DNA from: Zygaena filipendulae
Lineage: Eukaryota > Arthropoda > Insecta > Lepidoptera > Zygaenidae
Length of the DNA stretch: 64,000 bases
Direction of reading: 5' to 3'
Assembly: GCA_907165275.2 (NCBI GenBank)
Contig: OU015655.1
Span: 11,978,501-12,042,500 of the forward strand
The position numbers and the translations under genes are program-made. Within the stretch, counting starts at the first letter, position 1; the number at the start of each line of letters is the position of its first letter. Below the pieces are notes generated by a model. It was given only the letters and a program-made list of their open reading frames with translations, was not told where the DNA came from and did not search any database. Shown in pieces: positions 35,590 through 46,100 of this stretch.

Positions 35590-35740
35590 TACAGCACCGT
35601 TGGTGTAGCGGTAAGGTGACTTGACTGCTGAAAACTCGCGTGGGGTGAAACTGCGGGGCACAGCTAGTATATTATCATAGTCTATACAAAACACGAGAGC
35701 GTCACTGCCATATCACCACTATAGTCTTGCATGCAACCAG
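35590..35740 (+). repeat. SINE head and Lep1 end fragments
   Basis: 35594-35640 has a tRNA-like A box (TTGGTGTAGCGGTAAGG); 35640-35668 is a Lep1 3' end (GTGAAACTGCGGGGCACAGC). The matching SINE B box may be the GGTTAGATTCCCGC at about 36030. Confidence 0.45.
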
Positions 35741-35744
35741 ACCT

Positions 35745-35977
35745 GCCCCCTTAGCCAAGTTGACAATCTACAATCTTTATCGCTACAGAAAACTAAGGAA
35801 AGGTATCGTCGTGTCACCTGCCCCCCTTTCCAAATTGAAACATAGATAACTAAGTGCCTATCTACCTATTCTACCTATCTAACTAAAGTTTTGATTGGCT
35901 GACCAAGTGACATGACGAATCGTTACTTAGTTTTCCATGCGTTAACGATTGTAGAATGTCAATTTGGCTACGGGGGC
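35745..35977. mobile_element. Foldback MITE (CCCTTAGCCAAGTTGACA family), best copy
   Basis: GCCCCCTTAGCCAAGTTGAC at 35745 pairs with GTCAATTTGGCTACGGGGGC ending at 35977; inner arms AGAAAACTAAG and CTTAGTTTTCC continue the inversion. Confidence 0.75.
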
Positions 35978-36112
35978 TGGTCACGAAAAGTTGTAGTTTT
36001 ACGTGACTGCGTCACGGGGCTGGTATCGCCGGTTAGATTCCCGCACCAGAGCGTGGACAATTAAGGCGCTGAGTATGGGTTTTTAATATGTAACATCTAT
36101 ACTATAATCTAC

Positions 36113-36420
36113 TGTACAATCTATACTAATATTATAAAAGATTTGATTTTTTGTTTGTTTGTTACGATTTAACTCAAAAGCTACTGGGCCAATTTCAAAA
36201 ATTCTTTCACCATTTGAAAGCTACATTATCCCTGAGTAACATAGGCTATATTGTAATCCGGAAATCCCGCGGGAACTCCAAAATTATCGCGGGTGAAACC
36301 TCGCGGGATAGTTAGTCTATACTAATATTATAAAGAGGAAATATTTGATTTTTTATTTGTTGATTGTTAACTGGACTGATTTCAAAAATTCTTTCACCAT
36401 CAGAAAGCTACATATCCGGG
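36113..36420 (+). mobile_element. Lep1-like Helitron followed by a truncated second copy
   Basis: 36113-36316 (TACTAATATTATAAAAGATT to GCGGGATAGTTAG). A second begins directly after (TCTATACTAATATTATAAAG) and stops near 36420. Confidence 0.75.
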
Positions 36421-36610
36421 GTTTTCAGGGAGTTTAATGAAAGTAAGTAAGTATTGGTATTGCTGGTAACGTCAGAGTATACCTTATAGGGTGATTTGAC
36501 ATGTAAATTGATTTTATGAATAAAGTGTTATGTTATGTTATAGATTTTTCAAGCAGACGACAAGTAAACAAATCTAACGTAATTAAGATTTGTTTTTAAA
36601 GGCCAACACT

Positions 36611-36850
36611 AACCGCCGCATTCAGAGTCGACTTTAATGATTACTTAGTTAAGTATAGATTTTTAAAACAAAACTGCCACAATCAGAAACGTTCAGTAAA
36701 TTAATGTTAATTGGCATTTAATGAGATGTAACATAATTAGTTAATTGCCAATTAACATTAATTTATTAAACTTGTCTGATTACGACAGTTTTGTTTTAAA
36801 AATCTATACTTAACTAAGTAATCATTAAAGTCGACTCTGAGTGCGGCGGT
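36611..36850. mobile_element. Palindromic 240-bp MITE, full copy
   Basis: ACCGCCGCATTCAGAGTCGA at the left; TCGACTCTGAGTGCGGCGGT at the right. Arms of roughly 110 bases match almost throughout, including TTTTAAAACAAAACTG and TTAATGTTAATTGGCA. Confidence 0.9.
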
Positions 36851-37359
36851 GAGCCAATAACTATAAAAATACATGTTGATGTAATCCGGGCCAGATAAGT
36901 TGAATGAAACATTGTTTCTAATCATTATTGTCATAGGGTCGCATATAGGTGTACCTACTTGTTTCCCAGACTGCGACGGTCAAGTCATCAGCCATTCACG
37001 ATGGAGGAAAGTAACGACAACAACTTGTGAAGACCACGTTACACATAGCAAGTGAGCATTTCTCCACCGCAATGTCGCAACTGCATGTATCGAGTACATC
37101 ACAGAATTTTAAACAAAACACTCAAAAATATCCACCCAACGACAGTATTTACATATTCTCTACACGACTGTACTTACCGATCGAGGAATCCACTTGACTG
37201 GTAATAAAATAGAATATGATAGAATTTAATTATTACACTAGGTATTGAATTTGCACTAATTTGACTTAAATATTATGAATACCTACTAAGGCTGATACTG
37301 TTTGTCTTCTCTACTAAAATCTAATAATCTCGGCATATTTTATCAGTCAAAGGACAATG

Positions 37360-37800
37360 CCAATCTTTGTATGAAGAGTGGACCAAGTGCTGCCCAGAAT
37401 AAAGTCATAGTACATTATGTTCCTTAGGGTAGTAGTAGTCTGTAAAATAAAGCGCATCTAATTCTATCCCAGGAGTCGTGGAAAAAAAAGTTTTTGTTGA
37501 GATTTATTGGGAAACAATAAACTTGCATGGAAGGTAGACAAAGTGCTGCCCAGGATGTAAACATAGTACATTATGTTCCTTAGGGTAGTAGTAGTTTGTA
37601 AAATAAAGGGCGCCTAATTCTATCCCAGGAGTCGTAAAAAAAAAGTGTTTGTTGAGATTTATTGGGAAACCATAAACATTCATGGAAGATAGACCAAGTG
37701 CTGCCCAGGATACAGACATAGTACAATATGTTCCTAAGAGTAGTAGTAGTCAGTAAAATAAAGCGCGTCTAATTCCATCCCAGGAGTCATGGGAAAAAAG
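37360..37800 (+). repeat. Three-unit tandem repeat, period about 156 bp
   Basis: AAGTGCTGCCCAG recurs near 37387, 37544 and 37697, each followed by GTACATTATGTTCC (or close), AGTAGTAGT, TATCCCAGGAGTC (or close) and, in two units, TTGTTGAGATTTATTGGGAA. Confidence 0.85.
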
Positions 37801-38059
37801 GTATTATTTACTGGCTAAAAATAAATACTTAATTACAATAACAATAAATAAATGCTCTTCCCGATGAAGGGATGTATATTTTTGAGGAGTTCTACTGATA
37901 CACACTTTCAGTCAGCTTCACCACATGCACTGTGATGAGCATAAACTGCTCAGCAACCACCTAAGAGTAACTGAATCGCAACCTGTGAAATACCTATTAT
38001 TGAGTTGTTCCGCTAGTCATCTGTTGTTTTCATCATCAGTTTCACTTCACTAAATGGTG

Positions 38060-38420
38060 CTATCCGAAAGCAAATGCATGAAATATTCCAAAAAATACCC
38101 AAAATTGGTAGGTGTGCCTATAATATTTGATAAGTTCCCTCCATTTCTCCAATATCCCATCATCAGATCCTGACTTAATGACAATGGTACCACCTAGGAA
38201 GTATACCCTTTCAACCAAAAAAAGAATTTTCCAAATCGGTCCAGTCGTGTTCGAATAATCGGGGAACATACATACTATATAAAACGTACAAACAAAACTG
38301 ACGTTAATTTTTTTTCTCCGGGACCGATTTTGAATAAAAAATTTTTTTTCAACATAAAGTAATGCAAGGAACTCAGTCAAGGTAGTCCCACTCCTGGGCA
38401 GCATTTGGTCCATACCCTGT
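38060..38420 (-). repeat. Interspersed repeat (CCATCATCAGATC family)
   Basis: Shares TATAATATTTGATAAG, CCATCATCAGATCCTGA and AAATCGGTCC with 14961 and 51295. The 117-codon minus frame here is within the repeat and unrecognised. GGCAGCATTTGGTCC near its right end recurs at 61740. Confidence 0.5.
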
Positions 38421-38640
38421 CAATCTCCTTTTAATTGTATATTTATAAAAATGTCGCTCTCCATTTATTTCCTGTTATGTTCGTCAAACATTTTCAGACC
38501 GGTTACAAATTGTCCACATTAAAATTTAGCAAACAAATTCGTAAAGAAAGATTTCTACAAAACTTTCAAAGTGTAGGTAAGTATCTAGGTAGTTGGAAAA
38601 CTGACCGTGATTTTTGTAATAATAATAATAATAATAATAA

Positions 38641-38720
38641 TCCACTTCACAACACACAGATCTACTTGATCCCACACTAAGCTATAAGCTTGTGTCGTGG
38701 ATACCAAGCAAACGCAAAAT
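38641..38720 (-). mobile_element. SINE fragment
   Basis: TCCACTTCACAACACACAGA after an (ATA)n run, then AAGCTTGTGTCGTGG; the 3' portion of the SINE at 6527. Confidence 0.65.
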
Positions 38721-38831
38721 AAAGCAAAAGCAATATAAATTGAATTTGAAATAGAACGTCATCACTCAATAATATATTTTTTTGTATTTATGGAGAAATT
38801 ATTTGAGAACTACAACTGTGTTTTTATAACC

Positions 38832-38900
38832 AACACTTTTCTTGCAAATGAAGCCGACTTAGCTACCTACCTACTAGGTTTCATTTGCAAGAAAAGTGTT
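38832..38900. repeat. 24-bp hairpin with 21-base loop
   Basis: AACACTTTTCTTGCAAATGA (38832 on) pairs with 38877-38900 with a single mismatch in 24. The total of 69 bases is close to a small-RNA precursor, though it could be a mobile-element scar. Confidence 0.8.
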
Positions 38901-39510
38901 TTCTTTGAACTTTCCTTGATATAACTTGCATAATTACATGATTGAATTTAACTCTAATTTCTTACTACTTTAGCCAATTGCTATTATTGCTTCATGACTT
39001 AGCTGTTAGGTAGGCACCAAAGAAAAATAGCAGAAAATCTATTAGCATTCACCTAATATATCGATTAACAATAGCAATCCCGCAAGAAAACTACTCAACT
39101 CCGTCTGAAATTGAAGTTATCAAAATTACAAAAGGCGTTTTGATTTAATTCCTTTTTTAAAACCAAATTTGATGCGAAATAAACCTGTGTCTAGACTAAT
39201 ATAACAAAATATGCACTTATGTATGAATTAATGTTACTTTTTAAATATGCTTGTCTTTTTTGTCCTTTATGCACTCCTATAAGGATCGTCCGCAATCAAA
39301 TGAAACTTTTGTAGGTTGGTGTGCGAGCGCCAGAAAAGGTTAGTCACAAAAAAACAACATTGTATTGCAATGTATTGCCTGTAGAAAATGAAATTTAATA
39401 AGTTTAATAATAATAAATAAATAAAAAAAAATACCTACACAACGCATTCCACGCACAAGTAAGCGGCACAACTAAGTAGGTACTAGGTAGTTAATAAAAT
39501 ATAAAACATA

Positions 39511-41067
39511 CACACATCAAAAGTGTCTAGGGATCAACATATATTTTTGCAATAACTTTTCTGCTGATTGATATTAATTAAAATTTTCTTTAAGGATTCA
39601 TCAAATAAAGTGTTTTCGTTTATCACAGTAACGATAAACCAAGTCACCTTTGCATTAATAAAGAAATTTGCCATTTTCCTAATAAAGGGATTTTTGACAT
39701 TTGAACCACTAACATTAAAGTTCGAAAAAAAGACTGAAATAACAGTTTTCTTTAAAATTTTATTGGGTAACTTAAACAATTAATAATCCGTGTTTCTACC
39801 GCGAACACTAACAACACAAGAACATCGGTTTGGCAAACTCAAAATGAGTTCATCCAAATCACGCTGTGGAATGGCCGCCCATGTTCGTTGCAACAACAAA
39901 AAAAGGTCTTCTTGCGACTGGATACCCTCCATATTCGGCAGAGCTCTTCTCTGTAGCATATCCCATGCATGCTCAATCGGGTTCAAGTCTGGCGACTGAG
40001 CAGGCCAGGGCAGGACATTGATGTTAGCTGCGGCGAGAGTCTGTCTTACAACTCTTGCGGTGTGCGGTCGTGCATTATCATGCATTAACTGAAATAAGGG
40101 ACCGATTTGCACTTGTAGAGGAACGATGACGTCTGATACAATCGTCTCAGCATAAATTTGAGCGTTGAGGTTGCCTCTGATCCAAATCAACTCAGTTCTT
40201 CCGCCGATCCAAATACCCGCCCATACCATGATGGTTTCACCACTATAAGGATGGACTTCCTGGCAGGATTTTAATCGCTGTTGGCGTCCAGGGGTTCTCC
40301 AGTGTCGTATACGTCTTGTATCCGGTCTCATACCAAAACGAGACTCATCAGAAAAGCACACGAAACGCCATTGTTCTTCTGCCCAATTTCTGTGTTCAAG
40401 AACCCATTGATATCGAATCCTAAGATTGTGCATTGCTATAGGTGGTACCCGTAGCGGTCTTCGGGAATGAAGGTTCACTTCATGCAAGCGGTTTCTGACT
40501 GTTTGGTCGCTTATTAAGTTCCCTGAAGAGTGATGAAGCCTCACGGCTAACATCATGGCGGTTATTGTTGGAGCTCTTCGAGTTAAGATTTGAATGTATC
40601 GGTCTTGTCTCCGTGTGGTGCAGCGATACCGTCCTCCATGGCGCTCAGCCACGGTACCAGTGCTTCGGTAACGTGTCCAAAGTCGACTGATAACACTCTG
40701 ACTTGTATTCAGAGCTAAAGCCACAGTACGTTGCCGGGAACCAGCTTCTATCATTCCCACGGCTCTGAGCATTTCTTCCCTGCTTAAATGACGTCGCCGC
40801 TCCATAATAACGTTGGTTTTAATCAGTAGTAGGGAAACAGTAGCACTAATAATGTCTTCAATGCGTTGTATGTTTTTATAGGGAAAATATTGACAGCTGA
40901 TTTTCATCTTTTACTCGAATTTGATTGACAGTTCCTGATTCAAATTATGTAATGCACCAAAAAGGATCCATATAAATTTATAAAATCATAAATTTATTAC
41001 AAAGCCACATCTCAATCTCAAGAAATCCGCATAAAAATGCTTGATCCCTAGACACTTTTGATGTGTG
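39511..41067 (-). mobile_element. Complete Tc1-type DNA transposon
   Basis: Terminal inverted repeats of 27 bases, identical at both ends: 39511-39537 (CACACATCAAAAGTGTCTAG...) and 41041-41067. TA lies outside each end (39509-39510, 41068-41069), the Tc1/mariner target. 1557 bases, single transposase gene on the minus strand. Confidence 0.95.
39780..40805 (-). CDS. Tc1-family transposase, apparently intact
   Basis: Cuts and pastes its own element. ATG chosen at 40805 (MERRRHLSREEM...), giving 341 residues, the usual Tc1 length; the frame stays open 34 codons further up but without likeness. N-terminal helix-turn-helix DNA-binding part (about 1-115: SRQRTVALALNTSQSVISRL). Catalytic triad: D153 in FSDESRF, D243 in MHDNARPHTA and E278 in SPDLNPIEHAWD, with 34 residues between the last two (DD34E, the Tc1 spacing). 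No frameshift or stop. With both terminal repeats identical, the copy looks young and possibly still able to move. Confidence 0.93.
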   Translation of the reverse strand: MERRRHLSREEMLRAVGMIEAGSRQRTVALALNTSQSVISRLWTRYRSTGTVAERHGGRYRCTTRRQDRYIQILTRRAPTITAMMLAVRLHHSSGNLISDQTVRNRLHEVNLHSRRPLRVPPIAMHNLRIRYQWVLEHRNWAEEQWRFVCFSDESRFGMRPDTRRIRHWRTPGRQQRLKSCQEVHPYSGETIMVWAGIWIGGRTELIWIRGNLNAQIYAETIVSDVIVPLQVQIGPLFQLMHDNARPHTARVVRQTLAAANINVLPWPAQSPDLNPIEHAWDMLQRRALPNMEGIQSQEDLFLLLQRTWAAIPQRDLDELILSLPNRCSCVVSVRGRNTDY

Positions 41068-41080
41068 TATTTCGCAACAG

Positions 41081-41485
41081 CTATTCTATTCTATTGTAAT
41101 CTATGGTTATCAAATAAACAGTTTCCAATAAAGAGAAAATCGATAAAATATATAGGAACGCAGTGAACCGTTTGCTATCTAAGATATCGGCGATGTATTT
41201 GTGTGCGAAATACCATGAGTACATCTGTGTTGGCACACTCAGTACCCTGCTAGCTAGACTGATGCGGGGGAACGCGGTCAGTGGTGCACGGTGAAGGAGT
41301 ATAGAGGTTACCATCACCACGAGCATCACAATGTTCGTGATCTTCGAGCTGCACGACGGCGTTACGGCGTGGGAAACGGAATAGCTGGAATAGATGAAGC
41401 TGCTCACACGCCACAGCCAGAACAAGTAGAAGAGTCCACTGAGAAACACTTCAGGCGATGTCATAATGAATTTTCCTTCAGTCAT
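41081..41485 (-). CDS. Unassigned hydrophobic open frame
   Basis: 134 codons (start MTEGKFIMTSPEVFLSGLFY). Three hydrophobic stretches, about 11-33, 49-66 and 108-128, could be membrane helices. GC content is higher than the surroundings between 41240 and 41480. An acceptor-like GGCAG precedes it and a GTGAGC donor-like site falls after LFWLWR, so only part may be an exon. The frame ends 14 bases from the Tc1 terminal repeat. I do not recognise the family, and chance is possible. Confidence 0.25.
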   Translation of the reverse strand: MTEGKFIMTSPEVFLSGLFYLFWLWRVSSFIYSSYSVSHAVTPSCSSKITNIVMLVVMVTSILLHRAPLTAFPRISLASRVLSVPTQMYSWYFAHKYIADILDSKRFTAFLYILSIFSLLETVYLITIDYNRIE

Positions 41486-42635
41486 CCACTGCCACTTCCA
41501 CTCACCAAATCCAACGTCACAATTGAAAATATACTTAGGAGGTTAATGAAAATAGTTTTCCCAAAAGTTGTGCTATATGTTTTAACAATAATTACATAAT
41601 TATCTATTTCTGTATTTGGCTGTTGTGTTTTAGAAATAAATAAAGATTTTAGATTTTAGTTAATATCTACAAAAAAGGAACACATCTCACAGTTTCTTTC
41701 CGCTTCACTCATCAGGCGGTGTTAGACTTCTTATTAAGTTTACTCTTGCATGGTTAAGGAAGATGTTGGATGTATCACAATAAGCCAAACTGATGAGTCA
41801 AATGTGCTTTTCATATTGATTTTCACATCATCCTTGCTCGGCAACCAAAGGGTAAAAATTACAGAGAATACATTTTTGATGGCTTTAAACAAAGATCTTC
41901 TTCTTCTTCTTCTTTAATAATGGCGACTATAATTATAATTTGCCAAATATAATCACTACTACTTATTCCTACCTAAAGACTGTAAAACTGACGTAGGTAC
42001 CTGCCTATTTCACTTTGGTTTTAATTTTCAACAAAGCAAAGGCTGTTTTCTATACAACATCAAATGTAAAGTGGTTTTAACTATACCATGGAAGTTGTAA
42101 TATTATTATATGGTTTCAGATCTTCTTCCTTTTCGTTGTTTCAAATCAAAGTTCTTAACGAATTGACTTCAATTTATTTCAATTTCCAATTACAATTTTT
42201 ACATTGCACGCTCTGTCAATACTTTTCGCCCCGTATTTTACCCCGCGGTTTCACCCACTCGATCTTCGGTATTACCGCGGGAACTCTTCATTCCAGGATA
42301 AAACGTATATCCTATGCAACTTAGGGATAGGTAGTTAACTTACTTACCTAAGTGTATCTTCGTCTCAATTTAGGAATTTTCGGAATCGGTTCATTAAGAG
42401 ATTATTTGCTATCGGCATCGGCATCGGCTTCAGTAAAAGATATTAATTTTGATAATATCATGAATGAATGTTTTATATTTATGTGTTAGAATTTCTAAAA
42501 CATTTTTCATGTTTCAGTAGTATTATCGTCTGTGCATTTTAAGTAAGTCAGTCAGCATATTCTTATGTTACTGACTTCTCATGGCAGCGTAAATGGGCCC
42601 TTTGTAATATGTAGGTAATAAAATAATCCTACTAG

Positions 42636-42826
42636 TCCTACTAATATTATAAATGTGAAAGTTTGGATGTTTGTTACTCAATCACGCAACAACGGCTGAA
42701 CGGATTCGGATGAAATTTGGCATACACGTTGTCGGGGGTACAGAGAAGGACATGAGGTACTTTTAATCCCGGAATTCCCGCGGGAACTCCGAAATTTCCG
42801 CGGGTGAAACCGCGGGGCACGGCTAG
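42636..42826 (+). mobile_element. Lep1-like Helitron, full length
   Basis: TCCTACTAATATTATAAATG to CGCGGGGCACGGCTAG; the cleanest copy in the window, with both Helitron ends. A reverse fragment lies at 42238-42310. Confidence 0.9.
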
Positions 42827-43135
42827 TATTATCATATATTATTCGCAATATTATAATACGAACAATGATGTTAATAATCTACTGATAACGATTATCGTTT
42901 GACTAATGATGATTAATACCGATATCAATATCAAGCATACTCGATGAGGATTACGTTTTACCGTAGCCCTATATACTAACAACATTCAGTATTAAATTCC
43001 TTCTAATGTGATAATAAAATGCTTAGTACCTACACCATGAATATCAAATAAAAATTTGTAAAAATCAATTAACTGAAATTAATTCTGAAATATATCTAGT
43101 ATTTTTGATTATTAGTTAATGTGGTAAGAATAGAT

Positions 43136-46100
43136 ATGGAGCTTACAAAATCTTCCCAAAGTGTCAAAGTTATCGGGAAGTTATCGGCTGGATTTGCAAT
43201 TGTGAGTAAGCAAACATAATTACTATATGTAAGTATAATATTATGAATATTCGGTTGGCTGTGCGTTGTTGTATGAATTTTTCTATTCTTTCCATTCCTG
43301 CTGGCTGGCTGGCTGACTGACAAGGCGTTGTACACCTGGTCATAAAACTATCGTTGTGGTGGTACAGGGCTTATTAAACCCGTAGGTAACCACGGAACTC
43401 TATTTTAATAACACATATTAGATGTATATATTCATCCCTTCCCTCCCCGAACCAAATTAAAGTTATGCCTTTCGCGCGACAAAGACGTCTGTACTTTTCT
43501 TAGCCGCACTGTAAGCGTGACATGGACAAGCTGTCTCCAGATCTGGTTTCGCGCTCAACATGTTATCAATAACCACAGAGTCGGAAATCGGATAACTACA
43601 GAGGCTCGACAAAGCAATCCAGAGAGGGCAATCGGCAAGCGGGCCCAACCGTAACGGGCTTCCGCTGTAAGGGACCTTTGTTGAAGGGTTGTCACCATCT
43701 CTATAAAACTTACTTTACGTCTAATCTTTCGTCCATGATATTTTCCGAATAAGATCCGTTGCATGGCTAAAAAGAACCCAGACCGACGTGGATAGTGATT
43801 AAGTTTTAAATTATTTTTATATTTTCACTATTGATATTTAGATCCGCTATAAAATTGATTTGTGAAATACTAATGCGAATTTTTAGGATATTCATGAGCT
43901 TTGCGTTTTTTTTTCTATTACATATTACAATTCGAATCATGACAGCATGCGCCTTCGCCAAATGCGGATGAGGCGAGGGTGTGGAATGATACCAGCTAGG
44001 GAAACAGGCTTGAGCTTATGTAATGTAGGTAATAAGTAAGTAATTTCTTTGGTTAATTATTAAGACAGATAACGAAGAAACATGACACTCACACCTCGCC
44101 CTTCAAAATGACTCAGTGTCAGCTGGTGTACTCGCACACGTAGTGATTACCTTCTCTCTGCTCGCACAAATATTGTATCGTAGGTATTGAAAATTCAAAG
44201 AAAATAAGCCCTATGGTTTTCATTGTTTATGCGCAGTTAAAACTGTTGTATTTCTTTGGATTCTGTTGTTTTCTCTTGTAAATGTTTAAGTCAAAATGAC
44301 CCGAGTAGTTATAGTGGAGTAGTATACTTAATTTAACAATTAAAAAGGTTTAATTAATGATATACAGAAACATAATCTCTTGTTGATTCCAGGCAGTGCT
44401 GCTTGTGTACATCTTAGCATGTATCGTCGCTCTTCTCTCAGGAGCTTTGTGCCTTGACAATGAATTGGTGTCAGTCTTCGATGTACTATATACCATTTAT
44501 ATTAGAGGTTAGTTTTGAATTCGTCTTTCTTATGTTATTATTATATACAAGGTCACATATTATAACGAAGATGATCAATCTTCTATCTACATATCTATAT
44601 ATAAAAATGAGTTACTATTTCCCTTGGTCATGGCATCACACGTCAATTCTTTTTTGTTGTGTTGTGTCGTATGAAAGAAGTTTGGAGTTCCTGCCGGAGC
44701 TCAAAAGCTCACGTGGGTGAATCTCCGAAACTTTAGCTGATATTATAAAAAATAAATTAGGCTACTTTTGAGTTCCTAAGGGAATTCCGAAACTCAAGCA
44801 GGTGAATTTTGAAACATAGCACCGCTAGTAATATATAAAAATCAAGTAAAAATCCGTCTGTTTGTGGTTGCAAAACTCAAAAAGTATAGTCGATCGATTG
44901 ACTTGAAATTTTGACAGGTCGTTGCATTTTTTTAATAACAACATTGTTTGTTTCCCTAAATTAATAATCGATCCAGAGTCCAGACTTCTAAGATGCGTTA
45001 CATTTTATTCCAGATACTTCCTGCTCTGACGCCCCCGGTTTGGAAACGGGCTTGACCAGCCAACACACGGTGTTTATTCTACTAATAATATCAACTGCTG
45101 TGTCCTTTCTCTGTTTTTGTTCTGCTGTAGTATTTCTAATCAGTGAGTGATATATCATGTTTAAATGTTGATGGAACATCATCAATAATTAGTATTTAAC
45201 CTTAATAACCTTATTTATCTGCTGTTCCCCGCGGTTTCACCTGCAGTAATAAGGGAGTTCTCGCGGGAATTCCGGGATAAAAGTACCCTATGTGCTTCTC
45301 TATATAACTCTGACAACGTGTATGCAAAATTGCATAAAATTTTACCCACGTTGATTTCGGAGTTCCCGCGGGAATTCCGACATAAAAAGTACATTATGTC
45401 CTTTTCTGTACCCCTGACAACGTGTGCGCAAAATTTCATGATGATCGGTCGAGCCGTTGAGGCATGAAAGCGTAACAAACAAATAAACAAACAAACTCAC
45501 TTCCCCTTTTATAATATTAGTACTTACCTAAGGATTTCTTATCAAACGAAACATTTTAGAGGGTCTAATTTCACTCCTGAGACTTAACTAAAGGGTGTTT
45601 TTTTTTTTTTCAGTACTATCCCAAGACCAGTGGCATCACCTGAACATTTCCTTGTCCCTGTTCACTGGCCTATATGTGGCGGTGCTAGTCGTCGACGTTA
45701 CTTTCGCGACGCATTTTGGTCGAGACTTCGTATACATCGGGAATAATTATGTATGTAGCAGACATGCTGAGTGGCAGCCATTTCGGTACCTTGTATACAG
45801 GCTGTTGCAAAAAGGTGTAGTCATATTTGACGATCGTGTTCACGTTATCATTTGCAATGATTTGACGTCTAGTAGGTAATTGAATCGGTACCACGAAATA
45901 AACTTTCACAAAATTTGCTAGGTTTGATGTTATTACCTGCAATTTTATTACATCTTAATGTTATTACATCTTAACTCTGCACCTCAACAGTGATGAATTG
46001 CATCAAATGATCTTGAACCCGCCACCTGGAACCAGTAATTACCTATCCAGTGATGTGAGATGTTTATTTTGTTGCCGAAGTGGCCGATATTTTTTTTTTG

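Noticed and set aside
37360..37800. CRISPR-like array
   Set aside because: Units are contiguous 156-base repeats with no spacer and repeat alternation, in a eukaryotic genome.
41291..41599. 102-codon plus-strand open frame (HHHEHHNVRDL...)
   Set aside because: Overlaps the minus-strand hydrophobic frame; no motif, and the composition looks like an antisense reading.
45595..45942. Open frames extending past exon 4 of the four-TM gene on both strands
   Set aside because: The plus frame runs through the GTATGT donor into a MITE; the minus frame is its mirror.
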